64,000 bases of DNA from Solirubrobacterales bacterium 67-14 (GTDB taxonomy: Bacteria; Actinomycetota; Thermoleophilia; Solirubrobacterales; 70-9), in NCBI GenBank assembly GCA_001897355.1, contig MKST01000011.1:181876-245875 (forward strand), given 5' to 3'. A model generated the notes under the pieces. It worked only from the letters and a program-made list of their open reading frames with translations. It ran no database searches and was not told where the DNA came from. Both the position numbers and the translations under genes were made by a program. Shown here piece by piece: positions 1-8,479 of the stretch (position 1 is the stretch's first letter; each line of letters starts with the position of its first letter).

Positions 1-1
1 C

Positions 2-1210
2 AATACGGTCCGCCTGCCCCTCAACGAGGATTGCTGGCTGGGCCGGAACGGGCTGCCGAGCGGCGGCCTGACCATGAGTGGCTACCGCCAGGTGGTCGAG
101 AGCTTCGTCGCCGCCCTGAACTCGGCCGGCCTGGTCGCCATCCTCGACCTCCACTGGTCCAATCCCGACGGCGAGGTCGCCGATGGCCTGCGGCCGATGC
201 CCGATCAGGGGGCACCCGCTTTCTGGACCTCGGTCGCGACCCGTTTCAAGGACTACCCCTCGGTGATCTTCGATCTCTTCAACGAGCCCCATTCACGCTG
301 GAACGGGAACACCAAGGTCTTCGGCTTGAGTTGGAACTGCTGGGCGGCCGGCGGCTGCAACGCCCCGGCCGAGCCCGACACGGTTCCGGTCAGTGGACAC
401 TCCTGGTACAAGGCGACCGGCATGAAGACCCTGACCGCCAGGGTGCGGGCGACCGGTGCGACCCAGCCGATCATCCTCTCCGGGATCGACTACGCCAACG
501 ACCTGCGCGGCTGGTCGGACCACGCTCCCGACGATGGCCAGTTGATCGCCGGCTTCCACAACTACCCCTACCAGCGCTGCAAGACCACCCTGTGCTGGAA
601 CGAAGAAATCGCCCCGTTGGCCGTGCGGGTCCCCGTGCTGGCGACCGAGTTCGGGCAGAACGACTGCGGCCCGCCCGGGCACATGAACCACTTCATGAAC
701 TGGGCCGATGATCACCTGGTCGGCTATCTCGCCTGGGCCTGGTGGGTGCTTCCCGCCCAGGGTTGCCACAACTTCGCGCTCGTCTCCAGCCTCAACGGAA
801 CGCCGCTTGCGCCGGCCGGCACGGCCCTTCACGACCACCTGGCCAGCCTGCCGGATGTCCTGCCCGAACCACCGGAGCCGATCGCCCCTGGACTTTCGAT
901 CAGGAAGGCGACATGGAACGGACGGACCTTGCAGCTGAGGGTCAAGGTCAATACCAAGGCCCGCAAGGCGGTGCGGGCGAAGGTTCGAATGGTCCGGGAC
1001 CGGCGGGTGGCGCGCAAGCCCCGCGCCCGGGCCCGGCTGATCGAGAGGAGGCTGAAGGCCGTCTCTGGCATCGCCAAGGCCAGGATTCGGATCCCGCGTG
1101 GCCTGAAGCCTTCCCTGGTCACCGTCACCTACCCCGGCGACAGTGCCCTCAAGGCCGGGAAAGCGCGACGGAAACCATCCTCGGTCACCAGGAAACGGTC
1201 GACAGCCTGA
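2..1210 (+). CDS. Glycoside hydrolase family 5 (cellulase-like), 5' end outside window
   Basis: An open frame enters from the left edge, already inside the GH5 TIM barrel (N-T-V-R-L-P, the usual second-strand motif). The general acid/base Glu is in D-L-F-N-E-P and the nucleophile Glu in A-T-E-F-G, so both catalytic residues are present. Family members hydrolyse beta-glucans or related beta-glycosides, and this one is probably secreted, although the signal peptide would lie upstream. After the barrel, the last 100 or so residues are very rich in Lys and Arg and end in a V-T-Y-P-G-D segment typical of an Ig-like strand; two other secreted proteins in this window have comparable tails. The ATG at 74 is internal, since the frame is open to the left and homologous upstream of it. 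The exact substrate cannot be told. Confidence 0.85.
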   Translation, partial: NTVRLPLNEDCWLGRNGLPSGGLTMSGYRQVVESFVAALNSAGLVAILDLHWSNPDGEVADGLRPMPDQGAPAFWTSVATRFKDYPSVIFDLFNEPHSRWNGNTKVFGLSWNCWAAGGCNAPAEPDTVPVSGHSWYKATGMKTLTARVRATGATQPIILSGIDYANDLRGWSDHAPDDGQLIAGFHNYPYQRCKTTLCWNEEIAPLAVRVPVLATEFGQNDCGPPGHMNHFMNWADDHLVGYLAWAWWVLPAQGCHNFALVSSLNGTPLAPAGTALHDHLASLPDVLPEPPEPIAPGLSIRKATWNGRTLQLRVKVNTKARKAVRAKVRMVRDRRVARKPRARARLIERRLKAVSGIAKARIRIPRGLKPSLVTVTYPGDSALKAGKARRKPSSVTRKRSTA

Positions 1211-1270
1211 AATCCCCATCTGTGTTCATGCTCACCCGTTAGATTCCGCGTCTGCGGGAATATTCAGGTC

Positions 1271-2188
1271 ATGACGGTACGCCAGACGATCGAAATCCAC
1301 GGCCAGCCGGTCACCTACCACAAGATGGGCGAAGGCCCGCCGGTCCTGCTCGTCCATGGCATCACCTCCAGTTCCCGCACCTGGAAGTCGGTCATGCCGA
1401 GGCTGGCCGAGAACTACACGGTGATCGCACCCGACCTGCTCGGGCACGGACGTTCAGCCAAGCCGCAGGGCGACTACTCGCTCGGCGCCTACGCCAGCGG
1501 CATGCGGGACCTGTTGGTCGCGCTCGACGTGCCGAAGGCGACCGTGGTCGGCCACTCACTCGGCGGCGGGATCGCGATGCAGTTCGCCTACCAGTTCCCC
1601 GACCGGATCTCGCGCCTGGTGCTGGTCGACAGCGGCGGGATCGGCCGGGAAGTGAACCCGGCCCTGCGGGCGGCGACCCTGCCCGGGGCCGAGTACGTGC
1701 TGCCGGTCCTCTTCACCCCCACCCTCCACGACGCCGGCCTGAAGGTGAGGAACTTCCTGGCCGGGATCGGGCTGCGCGGAAGCGCTGACGTGGAGGGCGT
1801 GGCCGAGGGCTTCGCCTCACTGACCGAGGCCGACGCCCGCCGGGCCTTCATCCACACGGTGCGCTCGGTGATCGACCCGACCGGCCAACGGGTTTCCGCC
1901 GCCGACCGGCTCTATCTGACCCGCGATATCCCCTCGCTGATCGTCTGGGGCGATTGCGACCGGATCATCCCGGTCTCGCACGCCGACCTGGCCCATGAGC
2001 TGATGCCGGGCAGCCGCCTCGAGATCTTTCCCGGTGCCGGCCATTTCCCGTTCAACGATGATCCCGACCGCTTCATCGAGGTGCTCGAAGAGTTCATCGC
2101 CGAAACCGAAGAAGCGAACCTGGACCAGGATCACATCCGCCGCATGCTGCTCCAGCGGCAGGAAGAAGACCGGGCCGAAGCCGCCTGA
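1271..2188 (+). CDS. Alpha/beta-fold hydrolase
   Basis: A 305-residue alpha/beta hydrolase. The oxyanion-hole motif L-V-H-G-I is at residues 27-31, the nucleophile elbow G-H-S-L-G-G puts Ser at about 96, the acid is in W-G-D-C-D at about 228-230, and the catalytic His is in G-A-G-H-F at about 258. The triad is therefore complete. The core is like small-molecule esterases, haloperoxidase-like enzymes and C-C bond hydrolases; the substrate cannot be assigned. It has no signal peptide, so it is cytoplasmic. The charged C-terminal tail after residue 285 is longer than usual for the family. The ATG is preceded only by a weak AGG. A strong hairpin follows the stop codon and separates it from the convergent gene. 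Confidence 0.85.
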   Translation: MTVRQTIEIHGQPVTYHKMGEGPPVLLVHGITSSSRTWKSVMPRLAENYTVIAPDLLGHGRSAKPQGDYSLGAYASGMRDLLVALDVPKATVVGHSLGGGIAMQFAYQFPDRISRLVLVDSGGIGREVNPALRAATLPGAEYVLPVLFTPTLHDAGLKVRNFLAGIGLRGSADVEGVAEGFASLTEADARRAFIHTVRSVIDPTGQRVSAADRLYLTRDIPSLIVWGDCDRIIPVSHADLAHELMPGSRLEIFPGAGHFPFNDDPDRFIEVLEEFIAETEEANLDQDHIRRMLLQRQEEDRAEAA

Positions 2189-2199
2189 TCGTCACGGGG

Positions 2200-2231
2200 G
2201 AGCGGGGCTCCCGGTGCCGGGAGCCCCGCTC
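2200..2231. terminator. Perfect 15-bp hairpin between convergent genes
   Basis: Arms 2200-2214 and 2217-2231 are exact reverse complements around a 2-nt gap. The hairpin is very GC-rich and lies between the stops of the hydrolase (plus) and the secreted repeat protein (minus), so it probably ends transcription from both sides. No U-tract is present. Confidence 0.75.
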
Positions 2232-2253
2232 TCGCCGGACGAGACAAGTCGGT

Positions 2254-3003
2254 TCAGCCGTTGGCAAGAACCGTGCCCTGGACGGCGCAGCCGGTCCCGA
2301 GCAGATTGATCGCGGCCGAGGTCGAGCCCTCAGCCGAGCTCAGGCCGGCCCCGCTCGGCGCCATGGCGCTGAAGTGGCCGCCCGTCTTGTAGTTCGAGTT
2401 GCCGTTCGCCACGTACACCTCGTCGACGATGCGGTCGGCCTCGGCCGTCTCCGGGCCGAGGAACTTGTCGGGCGCGTTGCCGGCCAGCGAACCAAGGCCG
2501 CTGGTGAAGACCGACCCCGCTTCGCTCGACTCAATCAACAGCCGGACGAAGTCGCGACCCTCGGTCCCATCCGCGGTAGTGCCGTTCTGGACGCACTGCG
2601 CGGTGAGCTTGAACGGGCCGACGGAGGTCAGGTCGGCTGATTCGCCAAAGGCCAGCTTCACGTGAAACTCACCGGTCAGGCGATCAGCAGCGGGCACCGG
2701 GCCGAGCTTCGACTCGTCGATCTGATCTCCGCCCAGAGAGTTCGGCACGATCTTTCCAGCCGGCAGCGTCCGCGGCTTGATCAACCCGCCGGTGAACTGC
2801 TTGAGCTTCGAACCGTGGATCGTCTTGGGCTTGATCAGCCCGCCGTTGAACTGCTTCAGCTTGCCGCCACCGACACTCTTGGGCATCAGCTTGTTGCCGT
2901 TGATCTGCGCCGCTACCGCAGTGCCGGAAACCGCGGCGACCAAAGCCACTATTGCGACCACCAGGGATGGGGTCACCCGGCGGCGTCGTTCTTCCTTCCG
3001 CAT
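2254..3003 (-). CDS. Secreted or membrane-anchored protein with short tandem repeats
   Basis: A 249-residue protein with a positively charged N-terminus (M-R-K-E-E-R-R-R-R) and one hydrophobic segment at about 13-33, which can be a signal peptide or an anchor. Residues 48-65 and 66-83 are two copies of an 18-residue unit (K-L-K-Q-F-x-G-G-L-I-K-P), followed by a related third segment (L-P-A-G-K-I-V-P-N-S-L-G-G). Such repeats resemble beta-solenoid or tail-fibre-like stalks. The C-terminal domain is of unknown function with two Cys. The start was moved to the internal ATG at 3003 because GAGGAG lies 5 nt upstream of it and the hydrophobic segment then sits at the N-terminus. Proteins of this kind are frequent in Solirubrobacterales; I do not know the function. 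Confidence 0.75.
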   Translation of the reverse strand: MRKEERRRRVTPSLVVAIVALVAAVSGTAVAAQINGNKLMPKSVGGGKLKQFNGGLIKPKTIHGSKLKQFTGGLIKPRTLPAGKIVPNSLGGDQIDESKLGPVPAADRLTGEFHVKLAFGESADLTSVGPFKLTAQCVQNGTTADGTEGRDFVRLLIESSEAGSVFTSGLGSLAGNAPDKFLGPETAEADRIVDEVYVANGNSNYKTGGHFSAMAPSGAGLSSAEGSTSAAINLLGTGCAVQGTVLANG

Positions 3004-3170
3004 GAGAACTCCTCTCTTGGATTGCGAGTACGAGAGCCCGGTCGGTGGCAACGGTTGCCGGAAATTCACCGGACGCTCTATCCGGTTGGAACAGACGACA
3101 GCGGTAATGTTTCGGTTCTATCTTGAAATTATTAATGGATACACATATAAGTACTCGTCATAATCCGATC

Positions 3171-3638
3171 ATGCCGGACACTCCTCCCCCTGATCTGCCG
3201 GTCGAGGAAGTCCTCGCCGCGCTCACGGACTACCAGCAGCGCACCATCGACCTCTACCGCATGCACGCCGGCGATCCCGAAGCCTGCGTGAAGGCTCTGG
3301 TCCGACTTCATCTCGGCTGGACCGAGGAGGATCCGGATCGGGCCAAGCTGGTCGGCCGCTACCGGGCACCGGTCATGGCCGGGCCCGGGAAGGAGCAGCT
3401 GACCGCCTCGAACGCCGCTTACTTCGAGGCGTCGAAGCGATGGATGCGGGAGTCGACCGAGTCGGGCGGGATGCCTTCGGTCTCCTTCAACGTCCTCCAC
3501 GCCCTCGTCTTCGCCCCGACCCAGGAGCTCTGCAAGCACTGGCTGGGCGGCCGCCTGAAGAAAGACCCGACCGAGTACGCCGAGGCGATGGGTGCTGCGG
3601 CCTGGGCCGGGATCGTTGCTGCCGGAGCGGCCCGATGA
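3171..3638 (+). CDS. TetR-type C-terminal (ligand-binding) domain lacking the HTH
   Basis: About 155 residues. The pattern R-L-H-L-G-W-T-E-E-D-P-D-R-A-K-L, then an alpha-helical run with A-L-V-F-A-P-T-Q-E-L and a final A-A-A-W-A-G-I-V, matches the C-terminal ligand-binding half of TetR/AcrR repressors. The usual N-terminal HTH of about 50 residues is missing: the frame reaches back only to a TTG at 3123 (an ATG also at 3135), and those extra residues are not HTH-like. It is either a decapitated repressor or a stand-alone sensor. The stop codon overlaps the start of the amidohydrolase gene (ATGA), so the two are translationally coupled. The start is uncertain because none of the three candidates has a clear ribosome binding site. 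Confidence 0.65.
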   Translation: MPDTPPPDLPVEEVLAALTDYQQRTIDLYRMHAGDPEACVKALVRLHLGWTEEDPDRAKLVGRYRAPVMAGPGKEQLTASNAAYFEASKRWMRESTESGGMPSVSFNVLHALVFAPTQELCKHWLGGRLKKDPTEYAEAMGAAAWAGIVAAGAAR

Positions 3639-4450
3639 CCGTCGACGCCTGGATGCAGCACTCGACCCCGGACTTCCTGGCCCATCCCGCGCTGGCTTCG
3701 CTGATGCGCTGGACGAGGCAGGAGCCGCCGACCGACGAGATCCCGATCGAGGTGACGGTCACCGCGATGGACGAGGCCGGCGTCGACGTCAGCCTGCTCA
3801 GCGCCTGGCACGCACCCTCCGGCCCGATGATCAGCAACGAGCAGGTCGCCGGCTGGTGCTCCTCGCACCCCGGCCGCTTCGCGGGGCTGGCTTCGGTCGA
3901 CCTCGCCCGGCCGATGGAGGCGGTGCGGGAGCTGCGCCGCCGGGTCGAGGAGGATGGCTTCAAGGGCCTGCGCCAGCTGCCCTGGCTCTGGCAGACCCCG
4001 CCGACCGACCGTCGCTTCTACCCGCTCTTTGCCGCCTGCGTCGAGCTCGGCATCCCCTTCTGCACCCAGGTCGGCCACACCGGGCCGCTGATGCCTTCCG
4101 AGGTCGGCCGGCCGATCCCCTACATCGACCAGGTCGCGCTCGACTTCCCCGAGCTGGTGATCGTCGGCGGCCACATCGGCTACCCCTGGACCGAGGAAAT
4201 GGTCGCGGTCTGTCGCAAGCACGAGAACGTCTACATCGACACCTCAGCCTACGTGCCGAAGCGCTACCCGCCGGAGCTGGTCGCCTACATGAAGTCGAAG
4301 TCAGGCCGCAAGAAGGTGCTCTGGGGCTCGAACTTCCCGATGATCTCCCCCACCGCCGCCCGGGAAGGCGTCGACGCCCTCGGCCTAGACGAAGAGGCAA
4401 GGGACCTGTTCCTCGACGGCAACGCCCGCCGCGTCTTCAACCTGAACTGA
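3635..4450 (+). CDS. Amidohydrolase family 2 TIM-barrel protein
   Basis: A 271-residue amidohydrolase-related protein. Features seen are W-M-Q-H near the N-terminus, C-T-Q-V-G-H-T in mid-protein, G-G-H-I-G-Y-P-W with a conserved His, and a final W-G-S-N-F-P-M-I. In classical members the last motif carries a metal-ligand Asp (G-S-D-x-P); here the position is Asn, and the N-terminal H-x-H is W-M-Q-H. The metal site is thus altered, as in some decarboxylase-like or uncharacterised subgroups. The ATG at 3635 overlaps the upstream stop by 4 nt and gives a normal N-terminus; upstream in-frame sequence is only the other gene read out of frame. The reaction is unknown, possibly hydrolysis or decarboxylation of an aromatic or lactone substrate. 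Confidence 0.75.
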   Translation: MTVDAWMQHSTPDFLAHPALASLMRWTRQEPPTDEIPIEVTVTAMDEAGVDVSLLSAWHAPSGPMISNEQVAGWCSSHPGRFAGLASVDLARPMEAVRELRRRVEEDGFKGLRQLPWLWQTPPTDRRFYPLFAACVELGIPFCTQVGHTGPLMPSEVGRPIPYIDQVALDFPELVIVGGHIGYPWTEEMVAVCRKHENVYIDTSAYVPKRYPPELVAYMKSKSGRKKVLWGSNFPMISPTAAREGVDALGLDEEARDLFLDGNARRVFNLN

Positions 4451-4572
4451 CCACAGGCCGGCCACGGGGCGAACCTTTACAGCTTTGCAACAATTCCCCA
4501 TAAAGTTGATCGACTTTCTATGTTATGGTTCTCGAACCGAGATGAATCCCCAACCGATCATGGAGTCGAGAC

Positions 4573-5166
4573 ATGTCGATCAGAGAAGAAGTTCTTTCGG
4601 CGAACGAGGAATACGCCTCCACCTTTGGCGAGAAGAGCGAGCTCGCCTTGCCGCCCGCACGCCGCTTCGCAATCCTCACCTGCATGGACGCCCGGCTTGA
4701 CCCGGCCAAATATGCGGGCCTGAGCGAGGGCGACGCCCATGTGATCCGCAACGCCGGTGGCCGCGCCTCCGACGATGCGATCCGCTCGCTGGTCATCTCC
4801 TACAAGCTGCTCGGCACCGCCGAATGGTTCGTGGTCCATCACAGCGACTGCGGCATGGAGTTCTTCACCAACGAGGTGATCGGCGACCTGCTCGAAAGCA
4901 GCCTCGAGACCGCCGAGCTCGGCCCCGACGGCTTCAAGGACGTCGGCGAGGGACCGGGCTCAACGGCTGGCCGCGAGATCGACTGGCTGACGATCAGCGA
5001 CCGGCAGGGAGCCGTGGTCGAGGACGTCGAGAAGATCAGGGACCACCCCCTGGTCCCCGGCGACATCCCGATCTACGGCTACGTCTATGACGTCGAGTCG
5101 GGTCGGCTGATCGAGGTTCCCGAGGCCACCGAGGCTGGCAAGGCGCGAGAAACGACCACCGCCTGA
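4573..5166 (+). CDS. Beta-class carbonic anhydrase
   Basis: A 197-residue beta-carbonic anhydrase catalysing reversible CO2 hydration. The zinc ligands are visible: Cys37 in C-M-D-A-R, then H90-x-x-C93 in H-H-S-D-C-G. The catalytic dyad Asp39/Arg41 and the R-N-A-G-G loop at 59-63 are also present. Length and sequence style match the small actinobacterial type (M. tuberculosis Rv1284-like). The start is supported by a purine-rich GGAGTCGAG just upstream. It is monocistronic: a 120-nt, relatively AT-rich leader precedes it, and hairpins follow the stop codon. Confidence 0.92.
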   Translation: MSIREEVLSANEEYASTFGEKSELALPPARRFAILTCMDARLDPAKYAGLSEGDAHVIRNAGGRASDDAIRSLVISYKLLGTAEWFVVHHSDCGMEFFTNEVIGDLLESSLETAELGPDGFKDVGEGPGSTAGREIDWLTISDRQGAVVEDVEKIRDHPLVPGDIPIYGYVYDVESGRLIEVPEATEAGKARETTTA

Positions 5167-5255
5167 ATCAGCCGGCGGCGCAAGTCGCCCCCAGCCAGAG
5201 AGGTTTTCTCCCGTCCGGTCCCGACTCTCCCCGACCGGACTCCTCCAGGAAACAG

Positions 5256-5279
5256 CCCCGCCCGGGGAACCGGGCGGGG
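5256..5279. terminator. GC hairpin after the carbonic anhydrase gene
   Basis: A perfect 10-bp stem (5256-5265 with 5270-5279) closed by a GGAA tetraloop and followed by GTTTCC. The T-run is short, but position and stem fit a rho-independent terminator for the plus-strand gene. Confidence 0.7.
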
Positions 5280-5297
5280 GTTTCCGTTGCGAGAGGT

Positions 5298-5340
5298 GAG
5301 ATTGGAAAAGTTGGCAATAATTGCCAACTTTTCCGATCTC
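5298..5340. repeat. Long inverted repeat, 20-bp arms with 3-nt loop
   Basis: Arms 5298-5317 and 5321-5340 pair at 19 of 20 positions around TAA. The core is AT-rich (GGAAAAGTTGGCAA), unlike the surrounding GC-rich DNA and unlike the GC hairpin 20 bp upstream. It lies 16 bp before the stop codon of the convergent sulfatase gene. It could be that gene's terminator (read on the minus strand it ends in CC rather than a T-run), a protein-binding palindrome, or a copy of a dispersed palindromic element. No second copy was seen in this window. Confidence 0.7.
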
Positions 5341-5356
5341 GCCGCTCCAGGTTCGC

Positions 5357-7000
5357 TCAGACGGGCATCCGGTCGATCGTGGCCGGTAGGGCGGGCACGC
5401 GGCAACGGCGCATCTCGGCCTTCAAACCCTGCCGCATCTTCTCCAGCAGCTCGCGGTCAGCCGGGTTGATGGCACGGCCGCTGTCGCGGTCGACCAGGTT
5501 GTCGACCTGGTCGGGGTCGCGGGTCCGGTCGTAGAGCTCGAACTCGGGCGGCCCGCCGTGCGGGTTGAGATAGATCGCGTAGGTGGCTTCCGGGGTGCGC
5601 CAGGCCCGGATCCGGTTGGCGCCCGGGGTGACGTCCCGGTAGGCGGTGCCTGACTGGTGGTCGTCGTAGGTGAAGAGAGTGCCCTCCTGCACCGAGTCGG
5701 CTTCTTTCTCGAGAACCGGGACCAGGCTGCGCCCGCGGAGCTCCAAGCCGTCGGTGTCAACCCCGGCCAGGTCGGCCATGGTCGGCAGGACGTCGCAGAG
5801 CGAGGCGGGGGCATTGGTCCGTCGCGGCTCGGGAAACATCTGCGGGTTCGAGACGATCAGCGGCACGTTGACCGTCTCCTCGTAGGCATTGAACATCTTC
5901 TGGCGCAGGCCGCCGTGCGACATGCCGAGGTCGCCGTGGTCGGAGGTGCGGAAGATGACTGTCTTCGAACGCAGCGACTCCGGATCCGCCGGATCGCCGA
6001 GCGCCTCGAGCACGCGGCCGATCTTGGCGTCGGCGAGCCGGTGGAGGTGGGCGTAGAAGCGGCAGTACTCGCGCCGCTGCTCGCCCTCGATCGGGCCGAG
6101 GAAGCCGAGCTGGCCCATCTTCAGCAAGGCGTGAGCCCGAGGTTTGTTCTTCAGGTTCTCGTCGACCGAAGGCGGCAGTTGGACGGCGTCGAGGTCGGCC
6201 CACTCCGAGTCCCGGTAGCCACCCTCTTCATACGAGGACGGATAACCCAGCACGTCGTGAGGGTTGACCAGCGAGAAGATCAGCGCCCAGGGCTCCTCCG
6301 GCGGGTTGGCGAGGAACTCCTCGGCCTGGCGGGTGAAGTCCTCGTCGTAGCCCTCCTTGCTCTTGCCGGCCTTGTCACCACCGCCGAAGTGGGATGGCTC
6401 GATGTTCTCGCCGGCGTCCGGCGGCTCCCAGCCCTCGAAGCCGTACTCGTCGGCAAGGCGCTCGGCGTCGGCCTGGGACCAATCGCTGCCGACCGGCTGG
6501 GTCAGGTGCCACTTGCCCTTGAGCACGGTCTTGTAGCCGGCCCGCTTGAGGACGCTCGGCAGGTTCTCCATGTTCGGGTCCAGCTCACGCTCGTCGGTGC
6601 CCCCGTTGGGCCGTCGGATCGCCCCCTTGACCGTGTTGGTGAGCATCTCGACCGGGGACATCTCCCCCGCCTTGACCGCGTCGATCCCCTTGCGCAGGGC
6701 GTGCTTGCTGTGGTTGCGGTCGATCTCGGCGCCGCCCCGGGTCAGGGTCAGATCTACCCCGTGTTCGGCCGGCCAGCGGCCGGTGAAGAGCGAGGCACGG
6801 CTCGGCGAGCACATGCAGGAGGCGATGCAGGTCTCTTCGAAGGTCACCCCGGTCCGAGCCAGTTCGGCGTCGGCCGGCATCAGGGCGTCGAGCCACTCCT
6901 GGTCCTCCGGCCAATGCATCGGGTAGCGCTGCTGGTCGGTGATGATCAGCAGCAGGTTCGGCGGTTTCGCCACGTTCTCCCCCTTCTCGTCCTTGGCCAT
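5357..7000 (-). CDS. Sulfatase (alkaline phosphatase superfamily)
   Basis: A 547-residue type I sulfatase. N-terminal L-I-I-T-D-Q-Q-R gives the metal-binding Asp; C-S-P-S-R at 64-68 is the formylglycine-generating motif with Cys64 as the residue to be modified; K-W-H-L in L-K-G-K-W-H-L and T-S-D-H-G-D-L-G supply later active-site residues. It needs a formylglycine-generating enzyme, not seen here. No signal peptide is visible, so it is probably cytoplasmic, acting on a sulfate ester such as choline sulfate or a sulfated sugar; the substrate is unknown. It starts 2 nt after the stop of the upstream secreted-protein gene, which implies one transcript and coupled translation. Confidence 0.88.
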   Translation of the reverse strand: MAKDEKGENVAKPPNLLLIITDQQRYPMHWPEDQEWLDALMPADAELARTGVTFEETCIASCMCSPSRASLFTGRWPAEHGVDLTLTRGGAEIDRNHSKHALRKGIDAVKAGEMSPVEMLTNTVKGAIRRPNGGTDERELDPNMENLPSVLKRAGYKTVLKGKWHLTQPVGSDWSQADAERLADEYGFEGWEPPDAGENIEPSHFGGGDKAGKSKEGYDEDFTRQAEEFLANPPEEPWALIFSLVNPHDVLGYPSSYEEGGYRDSEWADLDAVQLPPSVDENLKNKPRAHALLKMGQLGFLGPIEGEQRREYCRFYAHLHRLADAKIGRVLEALGDPADPESLRSKTVIFRTSDHGDLGMSHGGLRQKMFNAYEETVNVPLIVSNPQMFPEPRRTNAPASLCDVLPTMADLAGVDTDGLELRGRSLVPVLEKEADSVQEGTLFTYDDHQSGTAYRDVTPGANRIRAWRTPEATYAIYLNPHGGPPEFELYDRTRDPDQVDNLVDRDSGRAINPADRELLEKMRQGLKAEMRRCRVPALPATIDRMPV

Positions 7001-7002
7001 GT

Positions 7003-8358
7003 TCAGAGACCGGCCTTCGGGCAGCCGAGCTTCTGGAAGGCGGCCTTGCTGGTGTAGGAACCGCGCGGGTAGTAGCGGCCCATCACCTTCGCCGCGTTGA
7101 ACGGTGTGGTCACGTTCTGGATCGCGTGCTTGAAACCGGCGCTCGGGATCACGTTGCGGGTCAGCAGCAGGGCGGAGTCGAGCCGGCCCGCGCCGTCACC
7201 GTCCGGGTCGGCGGGCAGCCAGGCGACGCCGCATTTGTTCTTCGCGTTCCGCGGGCGGTCCTTCGCCTGACCGACCACGATCGTGTACTTCCGCTTCTTG
7301 CCCTTGATCGGGATCTGCTCGTCGAAGAGGCATTTGTGGGTCTTGGTCGTGGCGAACGATTCGATCGTGCACATGTCCCATTCCGCCATCTGCCCGGCCT
7401 TGGTCCGCTTTTCGCCGCGATAGGTCTTCGGAGTGGTCGGCAGGCTGCCCTTGATCACCACCAGCTGGCCGTAGCGGAAGCTGACCGCGCCGGTCATGTA
7501 GCGGGCGTCGTTGTTGGCGTAGAAGGTGCCCTGCTCGACCGGGTTCGCTTCCCAGGCCGCTTTGAAATCCTGGTCGGACTTGTAGCGGGCCATCGACTGG
7601 CCGAGGCTGAAGAACTTGATGAAGCTGAACTGGGGTTGGGCCGGGTTGGTCAGCGGATCCTTGCCGGGCCAGTTGACAAGGCTGTTGTAGAGCGACGGCG
7701 GGACCACGTTGGCGACGTAGTTGTGGTTCGAATTGAGGGCCGCGCAGAGCGCCTTGCCCTTGAGCACGGTGCCGTCCGCGAGGACCAGTTCGGGAGTCGG
7801 GGTCCCGGTGCCACCGGCCAGGTTGCGACCCTTGTCGGGCACGTAGACCCGGTAGAGGATGTCCTGGTACTCGCCGTCCGAAGGTGCCGCGTAAAGGGTG
7901 TTCCGGGCCGCCTTGGCCGGGGCCGAGGTGCCGAGCACCCGGACCGTCCACGCACGCTTCTTGGCCTTGCGGTTGTGGCCCGGGATGCTCGTGTTGAGCG
8001 ATCCGCGGTCGGGTTTGATCTGCCGGTCGGAAATCGATCCGGTCGGCGTGCCGCCGCTCGATTCGTAGGCATTGAGCGAGGAGTAGCGGGCGTATGGGTA
8101 CTTCCCGTGGAGCTTCAGCACCGCGCCTTCCGGGGTCCGGAACTTGGCGCCCCAGTAGGTGATCTCGGTGCCCGGGTAAGCCATGTTGGTCTTCTCGTCG
8201 GCAGCGGTGAACGGGCCGGTCCAGAAGCAGCCGGCGGTCGGCAGGCCCTGTGGGTTGTAGCCGTCGGGAACCAGCGCTGCCCGTGCCTGGCCCGCCATCG
8301 CGATCGACGCGGCCAGCGCGACGGTCGCCGCCAGGACTGCCCTCTTCACTGCCCTCAT
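7003..8358 (-). CDS. Secreted protein of unknown function, upstream partner of sulfatase
   Basis: A 451-residue protein with a clean signal peptide (M-R-A-V-K-R-A-V, hydrophobic core, A-Q-A-R-A cleavage region at about 27). The start at 8358 was chosen because AGGAGG lies 6 nt upstream and it puts the signal peptide at the N-terminus; a longer frame starts at 8406. Segments such as Y-P-Y-A-R-Y-S-S-L-N-A-Y and D-I-L-Y-R-V-Y-V-P-D-K-G recall DUF1214/DUF1254-like proteins, but I cannot confirm that. It contains several conserved Cys and ends in L-G-C-P-K. The sulfatase follows 2 nt downstream. Function unknown. Confidence 0.72.
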   Translation of the reverse strand: MRAVKRAVLAATVALAASIAMAGQARAALVPDGYNPQGLPTAGCFWTGPFTAADEKTNMAYPGTEITYWGAKFRTPEGAVLKLHGKYPYARYSSLNAYESSGGTPTGSISDRQIKPDRGSLNTSIPGHNRKAKKRAWTVRVLGTSAPAKAARNTLYAAPSDGEYQDILYRVYVPDKGRNLAGGTGTPTPELVLADGTVLKGKALCAALNSNHNYVANVVPPSLYNSLVNWPGKDPLTNPAQPQFSFIKFFSLGQSMARYKSDQDFKAAWEANPVEQGTFYANNDARYMTGAVSFRYGQLVVIKGSLPTTPKTYRGEKRTKAGQMAEWDMCTIESFATTKTHKCLFDEQIPIKGKKRKYTIVVGQAKDRPRNAKNKCGVAWLPADPDGDGAGRLDSALLLTRNVIPSAGFKHAIQNVTTPFNAAKVMGRYYPRGSYTSKAAFQKLGCPKAGL

Positions 8359-8479
8359 GCCTGTCCTCCTGCACTCTGGTTCCGGCCACGGTCGAAGCAG
8401 CCGCACGATGCCAACTTTCCGGACAGTTTACTGACGCGCGTCAAGTTTAGGTAAAGACTTCGGGCCATCGGTCCGTCAC

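Noticed and set aside
5657-7057. 466-residue ORF antisense to the sulfatase
   Set aside because: Shadow frame; the sulfatase formylglycine and metal motifs are on the other strand.
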